A stretch of 60,000 bases of DNA from Adiantum capillus-veneris (taxonomy: Eukaryota; Streptophyta; Polypodiopsida; Polypodiales; Pteridaceae). Below are positions 40,427 to 51,895 of this stretch, one piece after another (the stretch's first letter is position 1; each line of letters begins with the position of its first letter). The notes below the pieces were generated by a model. It made no database searches. It saw only the letters and a program-made list of their open reading frames with translations, and had not been told where the DNA came from. A program made the translations under genes and the position numbers. Location: positions 75,622,410 to 75,682,409 of the forward strand of contig CM043960.1 in assembly GCA_014529385.2 (NCBI GenBank), written 5' to 3'.

Positions 40427-40630
40427 CATTCTCTTTTGTGTTCTTTCTTTGTGTGTGTGAGTGCAAGAGAGAAAGAGTGAGTCTTCTTTGATTGCACTTC
40501 TTTCCAAACCCTAGTCTTCATGGCATCTATGGTTTAACTCCTTCATATAGTTTTGTTGAGTTCTCTCACAAACTCTCACAGCCATAAGCCCGGTGCTTTC
40601 CTAGCAAGACTGCAAATTTCTCGACACCGC

Positions 40631-41373
40631 ATTGTTGGAATGTTGAGCTCGATAGGCTGCAAAGCCTGTTGACCATAGACCAAGTGAAATGGCGTGAACT
40701 CTGTTGCCTCCCTATATGTGGTTCGATATGCCCACAAGGCACCATCCAAGAAGTCATCCCATAACTTTGTTTTGTTTTGCACCATCTTTCTAATGATGCC
40801 TGCAATGAAACCATTAGCCGTCTCCACCAAACCTTTTGACTGTGGGTAGTATGGTGTGCTATGCCGATGTAGAATGTGAAGCTCTTCACAAACTTATGTG
40901 AGTAAACTGTTCTTGAACCCTGGACCATTATCCAAAACAATCTCTAGAGGTGTGCCAAATCTACAACAAATATTAGTGTAGACAAACCTACTCAATGTTT
41001 TCCCATTTACCCTTGCCACACTTTGAGCCTCTACCCACCTAGTCATGTAGTCTACAGCCACTAGAATGTAGAGTTTACCATTCTTTGTTCTAGGCAGAAG
41101 ACCCATAGCATTAATGTCCCACTTTTCAAAGGGTCCATTTGCAAGCACTATTTGCCTCGGACCATGCACCAGCCTTTTATTTCCATTTACCTGACAATTG
41201 TGACAACTTTTACACCAATGTCGGACATCCACATGCAAGCTTGGCCAAACATATCCCGCAAGCAAAATCTTCTTCACGGTTAACTCTTGGGCAAAATGAC
41301 CGCCACATGTCTCTTCATGCAAACCTTTTAGAATGGCTGGAATTTCCTCGATAATTGGTACTCTTCTGTACAC
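40631..41373 (-). pseudogene. E2 integrase N-terminal and core region
   Basis: Zinc domain HEETCGGHF with CKSCHNC. Core: first Asp in KWDINAMG, second in VLDNGPGF, Glu in MVETANGF after a frame change at about 40890. Tyr-rich distal core ALWAYRTTYREA and HLVYGQQALQPIE. The sequence then meets E5 at 40630. The second Asp sits in LDN where SDR or SDN is usual. A frame break at 41328-41373 separates it from the RNase H upstream. Inactive through frameshifts and the E5 insertion. Confidence 0.88.
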
Positions 41374-42050
41374 TTGATCCTTCCCTCTTTGGTAGAGGAG
41401 CCTTCTAGGAAGAGATAAAAACTTGCCTTATTTATGAGTCTCCTCTTCTGAGCTTTAGTGAAATCTTGTGAAAATTCACTCTCCAAAATGTAGCCAATAA
41501 TGGGAGCCAATGATTCCAACCCCTGGTATCTCAGTTGCATGACAACTGCTACCACCATGATGACCCGGACTTCTTTCTCAACACATGTAACTGCTTGTTG
41601 TGCAAGTAAATTGACATCTTCATTTTGTTTCCTAGGAATATGATATAGTTGCACTTCTTCAAACTGATTAAACAACCTACGAATGGCATGAACCTTTGTC
41701 CTGAGGCTTTCATTCTTGCATGCCCAAATGCCTAAGGTTTGCTTCACAATGAGAAGTGCATCCCCCTTTACCATGAGATGTTGTATACCTTGAATAATAC
41801 ACATTTTCAAATGATGAAGTAGTGTGTCATATTCTGCTTCATTGTTGCTAGTTGAACCTGGTAGATTGACCTTCTCTTTCATGACCACCTCTCCACTTTG
41901 GTTGAACAACACTAGCCCTCCCCCTGCTTTTCCTGTGACTCGTTGAAAAGCTCCATCAAAGAACAAGGTAAAAGAATTAGGAATACTTTTTGGTGGTGGC
42001 AATGGTAGAGTCTTTACTTCAGGAACCTTAATCTCCTTTTCATGCACCCT
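41328..42050 (-). pseudogene. E2 second (archaeal-type) RNase H
   Basis: In frame with RT upstream but separated by TAG at 42051-42053; the apparent start is a GTG. Motifs: TLFFDGAFQR (Asp), NNEAEYDTL (Glu), VKGDALLIV (Asp), KNESLR, HIPRKQNEDVN. All catalytic positions are kept, unlike E1, where the first is Glu. About 75 residues of linker to the integrase follow. This is the Tat-lineage second RNase H and presumably supplies the actual RNase H activity. Confidence 0.88.
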
Positions 42051-44234
42051 CTAAGTGAGAATCCTTGCCAATCGTGCACGCACACTATCTTCTACCTTGA
42101 AAGAGTATTGAAACTCTTGCAACTCCATAATCCACTTTGAGATCCTAGTACTAAGATTCATTTGAGATGACACCCAAGGGAACAAAATTTTTGCAGTGAG
42201 AATTACAAAAGGTTTTGGTAGCAAGTAGGATCTAAACTTTCTCACTGCAAACATGAGAGAAAGCATCATGAGTTCTGCCTCCGTGTAGCCTCTCTCCAAG
42301 GCATTCATGACCCTACTAGCAAAATAGATGGGTCGCATCCTCGTACTGTGGGGATTTTGTTGTAGCAAAACAACACCAATTGTTTCTTTCCCAACACTAG
42401 AACTAACAAAGAATGTGTATTCCCAACAAGGAGGCATGAGTGTTGGTAGCTCTGACAGAATGACTTTGATGTTACAAAAATATTCTTCAAGCTCATCAGA
42501 CCAAACAAACTCGACTTGTTGTGTCAACTTTTGTAAAGGGTGAAGTAACTCTGAGGCTAAGTGAATGAAGCGTGACATATACTTTACCTTTTGAATGAAT
42601 GAGATGAACTCCTTAAGACTCTTCGATGGTAACTCAATAAGAGCCTTTGACTTTGAAGGATCCACCTCGATGCCTTTGTAAGAAACTTTGTGACCATGCA
42701 AGATCACTTCATCCTCACCTATGTGGCACTTGTCGGGGTTGAGTTGACCTCCCATATCATGGATCTTCTTCAAACCTTCTTCTACCCTTTGTAGATGTAA
42801 TGATTTTGAACTATAAATGCAAAAATCATCAATGAACACCCTAATTGACTTTCCAAAGAATGCTTGAAACACCATGTTCATGAAACATTGAAAAGTTGTA
42901 GGAGCATTTTTCAAGCCAAAAGGCATGACTCTAAAAGCATGACAACCCCAAGGAGTGATGAAGGTTGTTTTCAATTGGTCCTCCAATTCAATCCCTATTT
43001 GAAAGTAACCTGGGTAGCCATCACACACAGTGTACTTCTCATGACCAGCTACCTCATTCAGTATCCCATCCTGAAATGGGAGGGGAAAGTGATCTCTTTT
43101 TGTTGCCTCATTGAGCGGACGGTAATCCACACACACCCTCCACTTGCCATTCTTCTTGGGAGTGACAACAACGGGAGAGACCCACTCTGAATTCTCCACA
43201 AGATAAATGAAACCTGCTTCTAGAAGCTTTCTTATCTCCTTGAGTAGAGCCTGCTCCTTGATGACTCCTAGCCTTCGTAGCTTTTGAGCTTTAGGTTTGG
43301 CCTCTGGCTTTAGTTCATTCTTGTGTTGAACATCATCTACTCCACGCATGTCCGTGTAGTCTTTAGCAAAAAGCTTAGTAAATTTCCTTAACACACCTTT
43401 GAACTCCTCTCTTTCATCCTTTGTAAGTGTTGTAGACAACATACCTTCTAACATTCTTTCATCTTCCACATTTTGGTTCTCTTGGGAACCTACCTCCTCC
43501 AAACCTTGACAAGGGGTCTTTTGGTTGGTTGGCTTAAACCTTACCCCCATGACTTCGATGGAAGACTCCTCTTTAGTAATGCTGCCGCTACTTTCTTCTT
43601 CTGAAGTTTTATCGGTCCAATCTTCTTCCGTCTCACTTTGAGACGATTCTTCATGGGGCTCCTCTTGGCGTTGCTCCTTCATGTCAAAGACAACCTTCTT
43701 ATGATTGTCATTCCTACAAATTAATTTCCTAGTCTCCCAATCCTGCAAAGCTCGCATTTTCATTAACCATGGTCTTCCAAGGATAAATGGATAGCCACTT
43801 CCCTTGGTCGACATAACATAAAAATCCACCGCCTTCTTAATGCCAAAGGCCTTCACAAAAACATTTTTACAAATGCCTACACACCTAGCCTTGCTATTGT
43901 TTGCCATCTTGACTTTGATTTCACGTGTTTCATGGATGTGCATGCCTAGTCTTTGCATGAGTCCCTCTGTCATGATGCAAATTTGTGCACCCCCATCCAC
44001 TAGACCTTTCTTAACCAATCTACCTTTGATGTAACAGTCTAGCACCGGTGTAATGTCCTCATTCATTTTAGCTTGTGAAATTTTTACAATAGGCACACTC
44101 TCTTTTACCTTTCCCCTAGTGCTAATTGCCCTTGTTAAATCCCCCCTAACTTGTGGACATAATGCAAGAAATTGAGGCCATGAGATATCAGGACCCTTAC
44201 CTCTCATGTCTTCCAACAAGTTGTACGGAGCCAT
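42051..44234 (-). CDS. E2 PR-RT with degenerate first RNase H
   Basis: 727 codons. Protease: VDGGAQICIM with Asp 80, then FILGRPWL at 150-157. Acidic linker 185-230. RT about 305-520: WVSPVVVTPKKNGKWRVCV, VMPFGLKNAPTTFQ, catalytic FIDD at 467-470. The first RNase H has SSSVGKET where an active enzyme has xDAS and looks like a tether. PR and RT are fused in one frame, which shows that the TAA between them in E1 is a mutation. The same frame continues upstream into gag across TGA 44316-44318. Confidence 0.92.
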   Translation of the reverse strand: MAPYNLLEDMRGKGPDISWPQFLALCPQVRGDLTRAISTRGKVKESVPIVKISQAKMNEDITPVLDCYIKGRLVKKGLVDGGAQICIMTEGLMQRLGMHIHETREIKVKMANNSKARCVGICKNVFVKAFGIKKAVDFYVMSTKGSGYPFILGRPWLMKMRALQDWETRKLICRNDNHKKVVFDMKEQRQEEPHEESSQSETEEDWTDKTSEEESSGSITKEESSIEVMGVRFKPTNQKTPCQGLEEVGSQENQNVEDERMLEGMLSTTLTKDEREEFKGVLRKFTKLFAKDYTDMRGVDDVQHKNELKPEAKPKAQKLRRLGVIKEQALLKEIRKLLEAGFIYLVENSEWVSPVVVTPKKNGKWRVCVDYRPLNEATKRDHFPLPFQDGILNEVAGHEKYTVCDGYPGYFQIGIELEDQLKTTFITPWGCHAFRVMPFGLKNAPTTFQCFMNMVFQAFFGKSIRVFIDDFCIYSSKSLHLQRVEEGLKKIHDMGGQLNPDKCHIGEDEVILHGHKVSYKGIEVDPSKSKALIELPSKSLKEFISFIQKVKYMSRFIHLASELLHPLQKLTQQVEFVWSDELEEYFCNIKVILSELPTLMPPCWEYTFFVSSSVGKETIGVVLLQQNPHSTRMRPIYFASRVMNALERGYTEAELMMLSLMFAVRKFRSYLLPKPFVILTAKILFPWVSSQMNLSTRISKWIMELQEFQYSFKVEDSVRARLARILT

Positions 44235-45452
44235 ACCATGTCCAACAGGGAAGTCTTGGAGGTTGATACGACGTCGAGTCCTCTTGGTTTCCTTGGTCTC
44301 CTTTGCCTTCTTTTCTCATCCATGGTCACTTTGTGACGTGACTCGTTCTTTCTCCTTACCTTTTCCACGGCCAGGCTTAATGCCATTTGCTTCCATGTCC
44401 ACCTCATTGGAATCTGTCACCTCTACCACATGCACATTTGGATCTGGCAAAGGTGGAACTCCTTCCACTCCTCGTGGAGGTGGTCTTGCTCCATTTGGCC
44501 TTTGTAGAATCCGTGGTTGTTGACTAGTTCCTTCACTTGCATTCATCACTAGGTAATTCAAGTTAGGTCTCCCTGGCTCCCCACGGGGCCAAGGACAATT
44601 ATACATTCCATGTCCAGACTCTCCGCAATTCCAACATTGCAAGACTCTCCTAGGTCGTGGATCTTGCTCTTTAGCCTTCTTTGCTTGTCCCTTTGGACCT
44701 ATAGCTTGTGCAAGGTGGATTGACAAGTTGCTTAAGGATTCATTTAACTTTTCAATTACCTCCACTATTACCTCAAGAATCTCTCTAGGTGTTGATGCTT
44801 GCAATTTTCCCTTAGGTCTAGGACTCTCTATTGAAACCTCTCCCCTTAGGCACTTGAGTTTTCTATACTTCTCAATAGCGCTAGTTTCAACTGCTTCAAA
44901 GGTAGCAGGTGCACCCGCCTAAACTTTTATCTTGAGTGTGGGAAAGAGACCGGCTATGAACCTCTCCTTCTTTAGAAACTCTACACCATCATCAGGGTTA
45001 GCAACATTTCTCACCCATACAGCCCAAAGACGTAGAAACTCTTGTTTATACATGCAGTAGTCATCTAAGTCCTTTTGTTTGTGAGAAACAATGTCTTGCC
45101 ATAGCTTTTGAGTGTTTTGGGGATCAAAGAAGTATCTCTTGAAATGATTCACAACTTCCATGTAATTCCCTTTAACTTCCTCAGGCAAAGAGTCAAACCA
45201 AGTGCTAGCATCTTTCCTAAGGACCACCTCAAACATTTTTACACGTTCTTGATCAGTTACTATCCTCTTCATACGGCAAGACATCTTGAAATTTGCTAAA
45301 AATAATTCTACATCCTCTCCAGGCTCTCCAAAGAAAAGAGGATATCCGGACATTTGGTGTTGAACCTCCATTGAATCAGTTTCAAAGTGACAACACGTTT
45401 TTGTTTTTTCTTTCTTAAAAAGATTTACACAATAATATTTTCTAAATTGCAA
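44235..45452 (-). pseudogene. E2 Gag
   Basis: One frame with TAG at 44919-44921 and TGA at 44316-44318. Capsid in the first 150 codons (LFLANFKMSCRMKRIV, DASTWFDSLPEEVKG, FIAGLFPTLKIKV). Zinc knuckle CWNCGESGHGMYNC near 44,600, Pro-rich tail (QRPNGARPPPRGVEG), basic end. Domain order equals E1 Gag, and the two are clearly homologous. With the protease in the same frame, gag and pol may once have formed one long polyprotein. Confidence 0.88.
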
Positions 45453-45998
45453 TCTATTCTACAAAGAAAAAATCACATCAAATGACCTATGATAATCAAT
45501 AAGAGGCAGGATGACAAGGTTTGGTAACGTGAGAATTTCTCCTACTCTTTGGGCACCAAACATGAACACCATACGTTATTGAAAATGGATTTTTCTACTA
45601 ATTGCAATGTTTATTCTAATGTGTGGAGTGAAATGAAAGGGGAAAACCTCTATTCGTGGGCCATTATTCATTGTCTATGCATGACCTAATGCTTAAAACA
45701 AAAAAAAATATAGACGTCCAAACTAAGATCGTACCTAATGAGAGGCAAAATAAAAGGATTTACCTAAGATCGTACCTAATGAGAGACAAAATAAAAGGAT
45801 TTACTGAAGCATTTATCTCGGCCAACCTAAGAGGACCTAAAATTCTACGAATTACACGTTGAAATTGTAACTTAGTACTAACAATTATGTGCACCTTCTA
45901 CCTTGCAATGGGAATGAAAGGATCGTACAAATTCTCGTGATTCATGCAAACTACTTGACTATGCTAAAGGTTGATCCTACACAAGAATACACAAGCTC
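45453..45998 (-). other. E2 untranslated leader with a 41-bp tandem repeat
   Basis: No ORF. 45724-45764 and 45765-45805 are near-identical 41-bp units (TAAGATCGTACCTAATGAGA...). Confidence 0.8.
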
Positions 45999-46016
45999 TC
46001 CTCAGTGGGGGCACCA
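45999..46016 (-). other. E2 primer-binding site
   Basis: Minus-strand TGGTGCCCCCACTGAGGA, identical to E1's, four bases from the LTR. Confidence 0.8.
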
Positions 46017-46020
46017 AAAT

Positions 46021-48690
46021 TGAGGCGGTCTGGGGCGGGCAACAAGAGAGGTGACCTCTAAACACCCCTCAAAGCTCCCGTGCTGCTCAATTGGGGCTGG
46101 GGCAACCATAAGCACAACACAACAACAAACCCATAGCCAAATCCAAACAAAATAGGGGCACCACCTACTTATGGTATGCGAACTAGGACGCAAGAGAAAT
46201 TTTTTCACAACCAAGAAGATGTGCCACAAAACATACACAAGCAACCTCACAACAAGACACACACAAAATGGACCAAAGAGAGCTAGAGCAAATGGAAAAG
46301 ACAGAGGAAGGGATCTTGTGTTATACCTTATTTGTGACTTGCAAAAGGAGATGGTTCGTTATGATGCTATTATAGATCTTGTACAAAACTAACTCAATGC
46401 TTAGTGAATGCTAAACATTGCCAACACACTCACAAAGTCTTAGGGTGTGGGAGACCTCTCACCACAATACCCTCTTACAATGGACACAAAATTGGCAATG
46501 AAAACACACTAAAGCACTTTCTAAAACAAGATCAAACGATGGAAACTCAAAATACACAAGTCACCTTGAATTTACCAAACCGTATCGCACAATAGAAGGA
46601 CGAAGATTTGAATGTCGAATCAAGCATTTGATGCACCAAACCTCAATTTATTGATGATGGAGGACCATATACAATAGTGGTTTTGAGATTTGAACTCACA
46701 CTCTCTCACTTGCAATGTGTAGCTTGAAAGCTTCTATCACACCAAAAGTGAAGCTCACAAAGTGGTTGCTACGCCTAAGTCTCTCCTCACGCATAGAGTG
46801 TTGGGGTGCTATGTGAGATATTGGAGGTTGTTTTTCAAGAAGGAGAGGGGTATATTTATAGGTTGGAGACCCCTCATTAAGATTATTGGAAATCCTAATT
46901 TACAAGCTAACAAATCAGGATTATGATTTTCCTGAATATCAAAACATTGCGGGCATTCTTTGTCTGCTTGAGTCATGGATGTGGGCTCAAAAGAGAGCAT
47001 TAGTGATAGTAGATAAGGTGAAAGTAGGGTTTTAAGTAAGGAGAGAGAGAGAGAGAGAGAGATACTATGCACATTTCTTGAGGTGAGGTGTCTTTTATGG
47101 TTAGGTCAATGGCTATTTTGTGTTAGTATGTTAGTGGTTAGTATTAGTAATCACTAGAAGGTTAATGTTATATTTACAATGGGTAGAATGAGGTGGATGG
47201 TTAAAGTAAAATGATTGAATGAAGTGAGGAAATCCTTGTGATGGTGAAGCTTGAAGAAGTACTTACTTGTGTAGGTTCCCAAAATGACTATCGATCCTCT
47301 TCTTCTTCTTCTCTTCTTTATGCCACCGCCGCCAAGGTTGATTACCGCAATGAAAATGGCAATTCGGTTGACGAGATTTCTCAATTTTCAGAGGTTAAGC
47401 ATGGTTTACATGCTGAATTTTATGTATATAGAGAGGGGGTAAGATGGAATTGTACTTTGGAAGTAATAGAGAGAGGCATAGAGATAGTGTATGTACATGG
47501 AAAGCTCATATGAGAGCTATGGAAGTAAGAGGGGAGGTTAATGGTGAAGAAGGTGAGAGAAACCATGGAAGGTGTAGGTTTGAGTGAGGGATTGAGAGGA
47601 ATGAGTGTGTGTGTGTGTGTGTGTGTGGAAGTGTGGGAAGAGGTGAGAGAAGACTATGGGCTACTTGTGAGAAAAGTGGGCAGACTGGGGTCCACTCAAA
47701 AAGTCCTAGCTCACCGATGGTTGCTTCAAAAATCACCAAAATGTTTGAGGTGATTATTTAGTTTTTGGTCCATATTTTCTCTTTTGACCACCATTTCAAA
47801 TTCGAAGTGGAGATGGATATAAAAAATCTCACCAAAATACCTATTTTTCTTCACAAAAAAGTCTTCAGTGGCCCCCCTTTTGTTGAATTTGCATATGACT
47901 GCAAAGGTGAGCCCCTACTTGCATGAGAGCATGACCTAATTGATTATTAAAGGTTTGGAAATATGCATGGTTGTGGATTATGCAAAATATAATACATGGA
48001 TAAATGGGAAAAAACAACATAGTATATATAAACAATTCATGGAATCTAGAATAGTGTCACCTATATATAAATATAAAATGGAAAAAGGATATATATGAAA
48101 ATATAAGGAATCAAATGAGGGGACCCTCATTTGTTTTTATTGAAGTATATATATTTACAAGAGATAAGAAAAAATATCTGTAGGAAATAGGAATTTAGTG
48201 AAAGGCAATGACTAATGGTGGAAAGTATTTTTGAGGTTTTTTCTTAGGAGTGGATTCACAAAAAAAAAAGAGAATCTTGTGCGAAGATATTTTTATATGG
48301 AATAAAGAGTATGCAAAATGGTAAGAAAATTGTTGTAATGGTGAGTCAATGTACATAACATACTTAGGAAAATAACGCACACCTAGGTAAAAATATTTAA
48401 ATAATACCAAAATAATTATGAAAATTCCCTATTATTAGGCCCTATATACAATGAGATATTTACACACCAATGGGCCATAATATACTTTGGCTTTTATTTT
48501 TATTTATTTATTTGGCTCAACTAGCCTAGTGACTAGTTAGTTGAGGGTTTTAAGAAGATATAGGGAAAGTCCCCTAACTCACACACGCCTATGTATAGTG
48601 AAAGGTAAGAATAGCCACAATGTTTAAGTGATTTTGGTAGGGTGAGGTAACTCACTATGGAAATTACAAAGAGCCAAAAAACGGCTATCA
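46021..48690 (-). repeat. E2 5' LTR
   Basis: 2,670 bp. TATA candidate CTATAAATA (minus) at 46853-46861, (GA)n at 47040-47062, (GT)n near 47606. It matches 12578-14297 plus 33443-34410. Confidence 0.93.
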
Positions 48691-49782
48691 ATACTTTCAT
48701 AGATATGTCAAAATTCCTTGACCACCAAGAAAGGTCACCCAAGTAGATGTAGTGCTCTTTGTTTAATATGATGCAAAATTTTTTCCCTATGCTATCAAAA
48801 TGTTATGTGACTCTCATCCAATACACCAGGGTAACTACATGCATTGAGCACACTTAAGGAAACTGATCACAATTGGGGAGGGTCCCTACTCTTGCGTCCA
48901 ACAAAAACAATTCAGGGCTTCCTTTGGTAGTCCCCTGTTGGGCATATTCTCCTATTACAGAATTCCAAGAGACTTTGTCTATCAAACAACCCTCCTTTCA
49001 CATTTGGTAAAAAAATCCATAGATTCCTTGCCATAACCATGTCGGCATACCCTGCACTCAACATGTTTCAAGAGACAACATTTCGCATAGAAAGCTCATC
49101 AAGAACTTTTTGTAAGGGCACCACATTTGGCATACATATCAACCAAAACATTTCCAAGCACAACATGTTTATTGAATGTCCTTTGACAAGCAATCTCATG
49201 GTGAATTCTTCATCCATATGAAGATCTTGCATACAACCATTGGGTTTCAAGGTGCAAGCATAGGTGCTTGTATTTGAAGAAGGTGATGTCAATTGACATT
49301 TGGTTAATCCAACCCAAAGATTCCTTGCCATAGCCATGTTGATCACCTTGCATCCTCTTTGATATGTCATCCCTTGTAACCATCCTTTTTGTTGCAAGAG
49401 ATGATACCAATCAAGATCAAGGACTTTATGAGGACACCACATTTGGCATACATATCAAACAAAGCACCATCAAGAATGACATGTTTCTCTAAGAACCCCT
49501 AAAAAGAAATCTCATTGTGAGTTTTCTCATCCATGCCAACATTTTGTGTAAGACCACAACCTTAAAGGTGCAAGTATATGTGATTGCATCCTTCCCTTTG
49601 CAAACAATGAAAAATAGCACTGAGCACACCACAACCATGTTGGGCATATGCTACAATAAATGTGTTCCAAGAGAAAAAAATTTGAACAAAAATCTCATCA
49701 AGAACATTTTCCTCTTTCATATGGGCACTACATTTGATATATCAACCAACCACTGCGAAGCACAACATGTTTTGTCAACAAC
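48691..49782 (-). pseudogene. PPR protein relic, middle fragment
   Basis: Minus-strand PLS-type PPR repeats with many stops and indels. Recognisable: LQKVLDELSMRNVVS (PPR: AQKVFDELxxRNVVSW) and CMQDLHMDEE (for ACGxxxxLxxGxxIH). Towards 48.8 kb LSVLNACSYPGVLDES (PPR: FLSVLNACSHAGLVDEG) is followed by ALHLLG (CMVDLLGRAG). Similar units recur about every 300 bp (a MAMARNLW-like string at 49030 and 49325), the length of a P-L-S triplet. These motifs mark the C-terminal end of the repeat array. The longest frame is 124 codons. PPR-PLS proteins edit organellar RNA; this copy is dead. Confidence 0.72.
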
Positions 49783-50197
49783 TATCATAATAACTAATAT
49801 CTAATCCTCCTAAATGATTTTCTCATGTTAAGCTGATCATTTAATATGGGGAAGTACCAGGGGAGAAAAGGCTAGTATATTGGTTAAGCTGGCAGACCGA
49901 TCACAGCAGGGATCCAAAGGAGGGAAAATAAGGATCCAAAGAGGGGGTCATTTGCAAAAGAGCAAAGTGTAACAATGGGCTTCAAAGACCCTAAGGTTCA
50001 GCCCATTAAGACTTCCAAAATTCTAAGGTTCCAAAATTCAAAGGTTATGTTCAATGGTCAATCTCTAGATAAATTGGATGCTTTTGGGAAGACTCAAAAG
50101 TCTTCCCACATCCCTATCTTGGAGGGGGCGAGCCCTTTTAGTAGGGGATGAGAGAGAAACACACACACACACACTCTAGCAAACTCCCTTTACACAA
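49783..50197 (+). repeat. E3 5' LTR, truncated
   Basis: Matches the first about 380 bp of the 3' LTR (to 55528). It then jumps into gag leader sequence; about 1.17 kb of LTR and the PBS are missing. Confidence 0.88.
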
Positions 50198-50309
50198 GCT
50201 CCCACCGAAGGAACGAGAAAGAAGTGAGTCTCCTACCACCTCGACGGAGATGGCTTCACAAAGATGGTAGGCAAAATGCTCTCCAACAGCCCCTAAACAG
50301 AGAAGACCA

Positions 50310-51868
50310 TTGCACACTTCTCCACACCATAATTCAAAGACGGACGACAGAAAACAAGAGACTATAAAGGCGAGAAAGAGGTCACCCTCTTCTCCATATT
50401 CTTCGTCTTCCTCCTCTTATGAAGAATGTGATGGCACAGACAAGGAAGAACAAGGGAAGAAAAAGATGAGAAAGAGGTCACCCTCTTCTCGATCCTCCTC
50501 AAATTCTTCCTCCTCTGAAGAAAGTGATGGTGCAATTTTTGACCCACCAAAAAGAAGAGTCCATAGGAAATCCTATGCTGCGTGGAGAAAAGGTCGTCCA
50601 AGCTCAAAAAGTGCAAAGAGGGAGGACAGAACATCTCTTTTCTTACCTACGATGGCACCTTTGGTGCTACGGACAAAGTCTTGGTCTTCATCCAACAATT
50701 TGATGCGACGTTTGGAGATGAGGGCTTCACGGAGTCCTCTAAGCTATGCCATGTAGCTATGCATTTTTAAAAGTCCACCAGGCAATGGTGGTCTAGCGTA
50801 CGGGCAAAAGGTGAAGCTCCATGAACATGGAATGCTTTAAGAGCTTGCATCATGAAGCAGTTTTTGGCTACCGATGCCAGAGACAAAGTACTCACCGAAT
50901 GGCAAAGCTTGAAGCTCTCTCCCTACGAATCTATTCACAAATATGTAGACAAGTTTTGGGACTTACATCTCAAAGTCACTGTCTTCAAAAAGATGGATTT
51001 TGGAGAGCAAAAACAACAATTTTGTGCGGGTCTAATTGAAGATATGGTGGAGCATGTCAACTCCCAAAGGCCACGCACCATATCTGCGGTCATACACCAT
51101 ACCATGGTGGCTTCACGAATTAATTTCCAACAAGGGGCTAAGAGAAATCTTAAGCCCACGGAGAACAAGGATCGTAATAACGAGCCCAAGGGGAAATACA
51201 ATGTCCAAAAATCTCCTAAAGGCAACGCCAACAACAACAAAGCTAAGGAGAAGGGAGTTTACAAAGGAAAAAATAAACTCTCTCCTGAAGAGCTTGAGCG
51301 TTATCGTAAAGATAAGCGATGTTTCAAGTGCAGGGAGCAAGGGAATGCTTATCATGCTTGTCCCCACAAGAATACAGGAAATGAGCCTCCTAGAGCTACC
51401 TTGGTCGAAATCCAAGAAGAGGATGCTCACCACAAAGGATCTCCTCTATGCCATTCCTGGGGAAAGGTAACAGAAGATGATGCTTATATTCTCTTTGACC
51501 CTAGTTCTACTCACAATTTGATATCCAGAGAGTTGGACACCAAGCTAGGCATCCAAGCCTATGAGATGGGAGAATTCCTACTCGCCGATAGTACTTTCAA
51601 GGGGCAAGAAGCCTCAGTCACTCCCTTAATTGGGAAATTGAGGCTCCATGTCCAAAGCTATGTGGACAAAGAGGACTTCTTTATCTCTGCTCTCAAGCAC
51701 GAGGATGTAATCCTAGGGCACCATGGTTTGATCGCATGGCTGCCAATGTTAAATTCCTTGAAAGGCAAATCTACTTTAGGTTCATGGAAAAAGATATGTA
51801 CACAGATGCTAAGGAGTTGGGTAACACCATACCCATTGTACATACGCAAGCTTTCAATAAGTCAATAA
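50310..51868 (+). pseudogene. E3 Gag and protease
   Basis: A Ser-rich, basic N-terminal part (50310-50620, SSSSSSYEECDG twice in variant form) shifts frame into the capsid (from 50582: VFIQQFDATFGDEGFTE). That frame has stops at 50768-50770 and 50822-50824, then 338 open codons from 50852. Zinc knuckle CFKCREQGNAYHAC (residues 157-170 of that part) has Asn where the third ligand His belongs. The protease reads FDPSSTHNLIS (216-219), with DPSS instead of D-S/T-G. Both changes argue that the proteins were already non-functional. Confidence 0.82.
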
Positions 51869-51895
51869 AGAGCTCTATTTCCGTGTACATGATTT

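Larger units (their letters stand above)
34977..40626 (+). mobile_element. E5: rearranged Ty3 element with three LTR copies, one inverted
   Basis: The edges are TGTCGTGCTGTGAC and TTTCTCGACA, flanked by CCGC (34973-34976 and 40627-40630). Order: LTR (34977-36774), 23-bp spacer, inverted LTR (36798-38318), 298 bp with the end of a Ty3 integrase and a PPT, LTR (38617-40626). All of gag, PR, RT and most of INT are missing. The orientation (plus) follows from the PPT and the integrase remnant. The outer LTRs differ by about 2-3% over 230 bp (hand count). Confidence 0.92.
38617..40626 (+). repeat. E5 3' LTR, full length
   Basis: 2,010 bp, TGTCGTGC...CTCGACA. The only one of the three LTRs with both the 216-bp segment and the ORF block. 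Confidence 0.93.
12578..48690 (-). mobile_element. E2: Tat-like Ty3 LTR retrotransposon with two nested insertions
   Basis: The outer edges are TGAGACGG (12578) and GGCTATCA (48690). ATAC flanks both sides (12574-12577 and 48691-48694), a 4-bp TSD; a fifth base does not match. The 5' LTR is on the right (46021-48690) and the 3' LTR on the left, split by E4. Minus-strand order is PBS, gag, PR-RT-RNH, second RNase H and INT, with E5 inside INT. Without the nested elements it is about 11.3 kb. The LTRs differ by roughly 7% over the first 180 bp (hand count), so it is older than its passengers. Confidence 0.93.

Noticed and set aside
40566-40940. 124-codon minus-strand ORF over the E2 integrase end
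   Set aside because: It is an out-of-frame shadow; integrase motifs are in the other frame.
48691-48800. hAT-transposase-like reading of the E2 right flank
   Set aside because: The Trp-rich string fits only loosely, while the PPR motif order continues through the flank and across E2.
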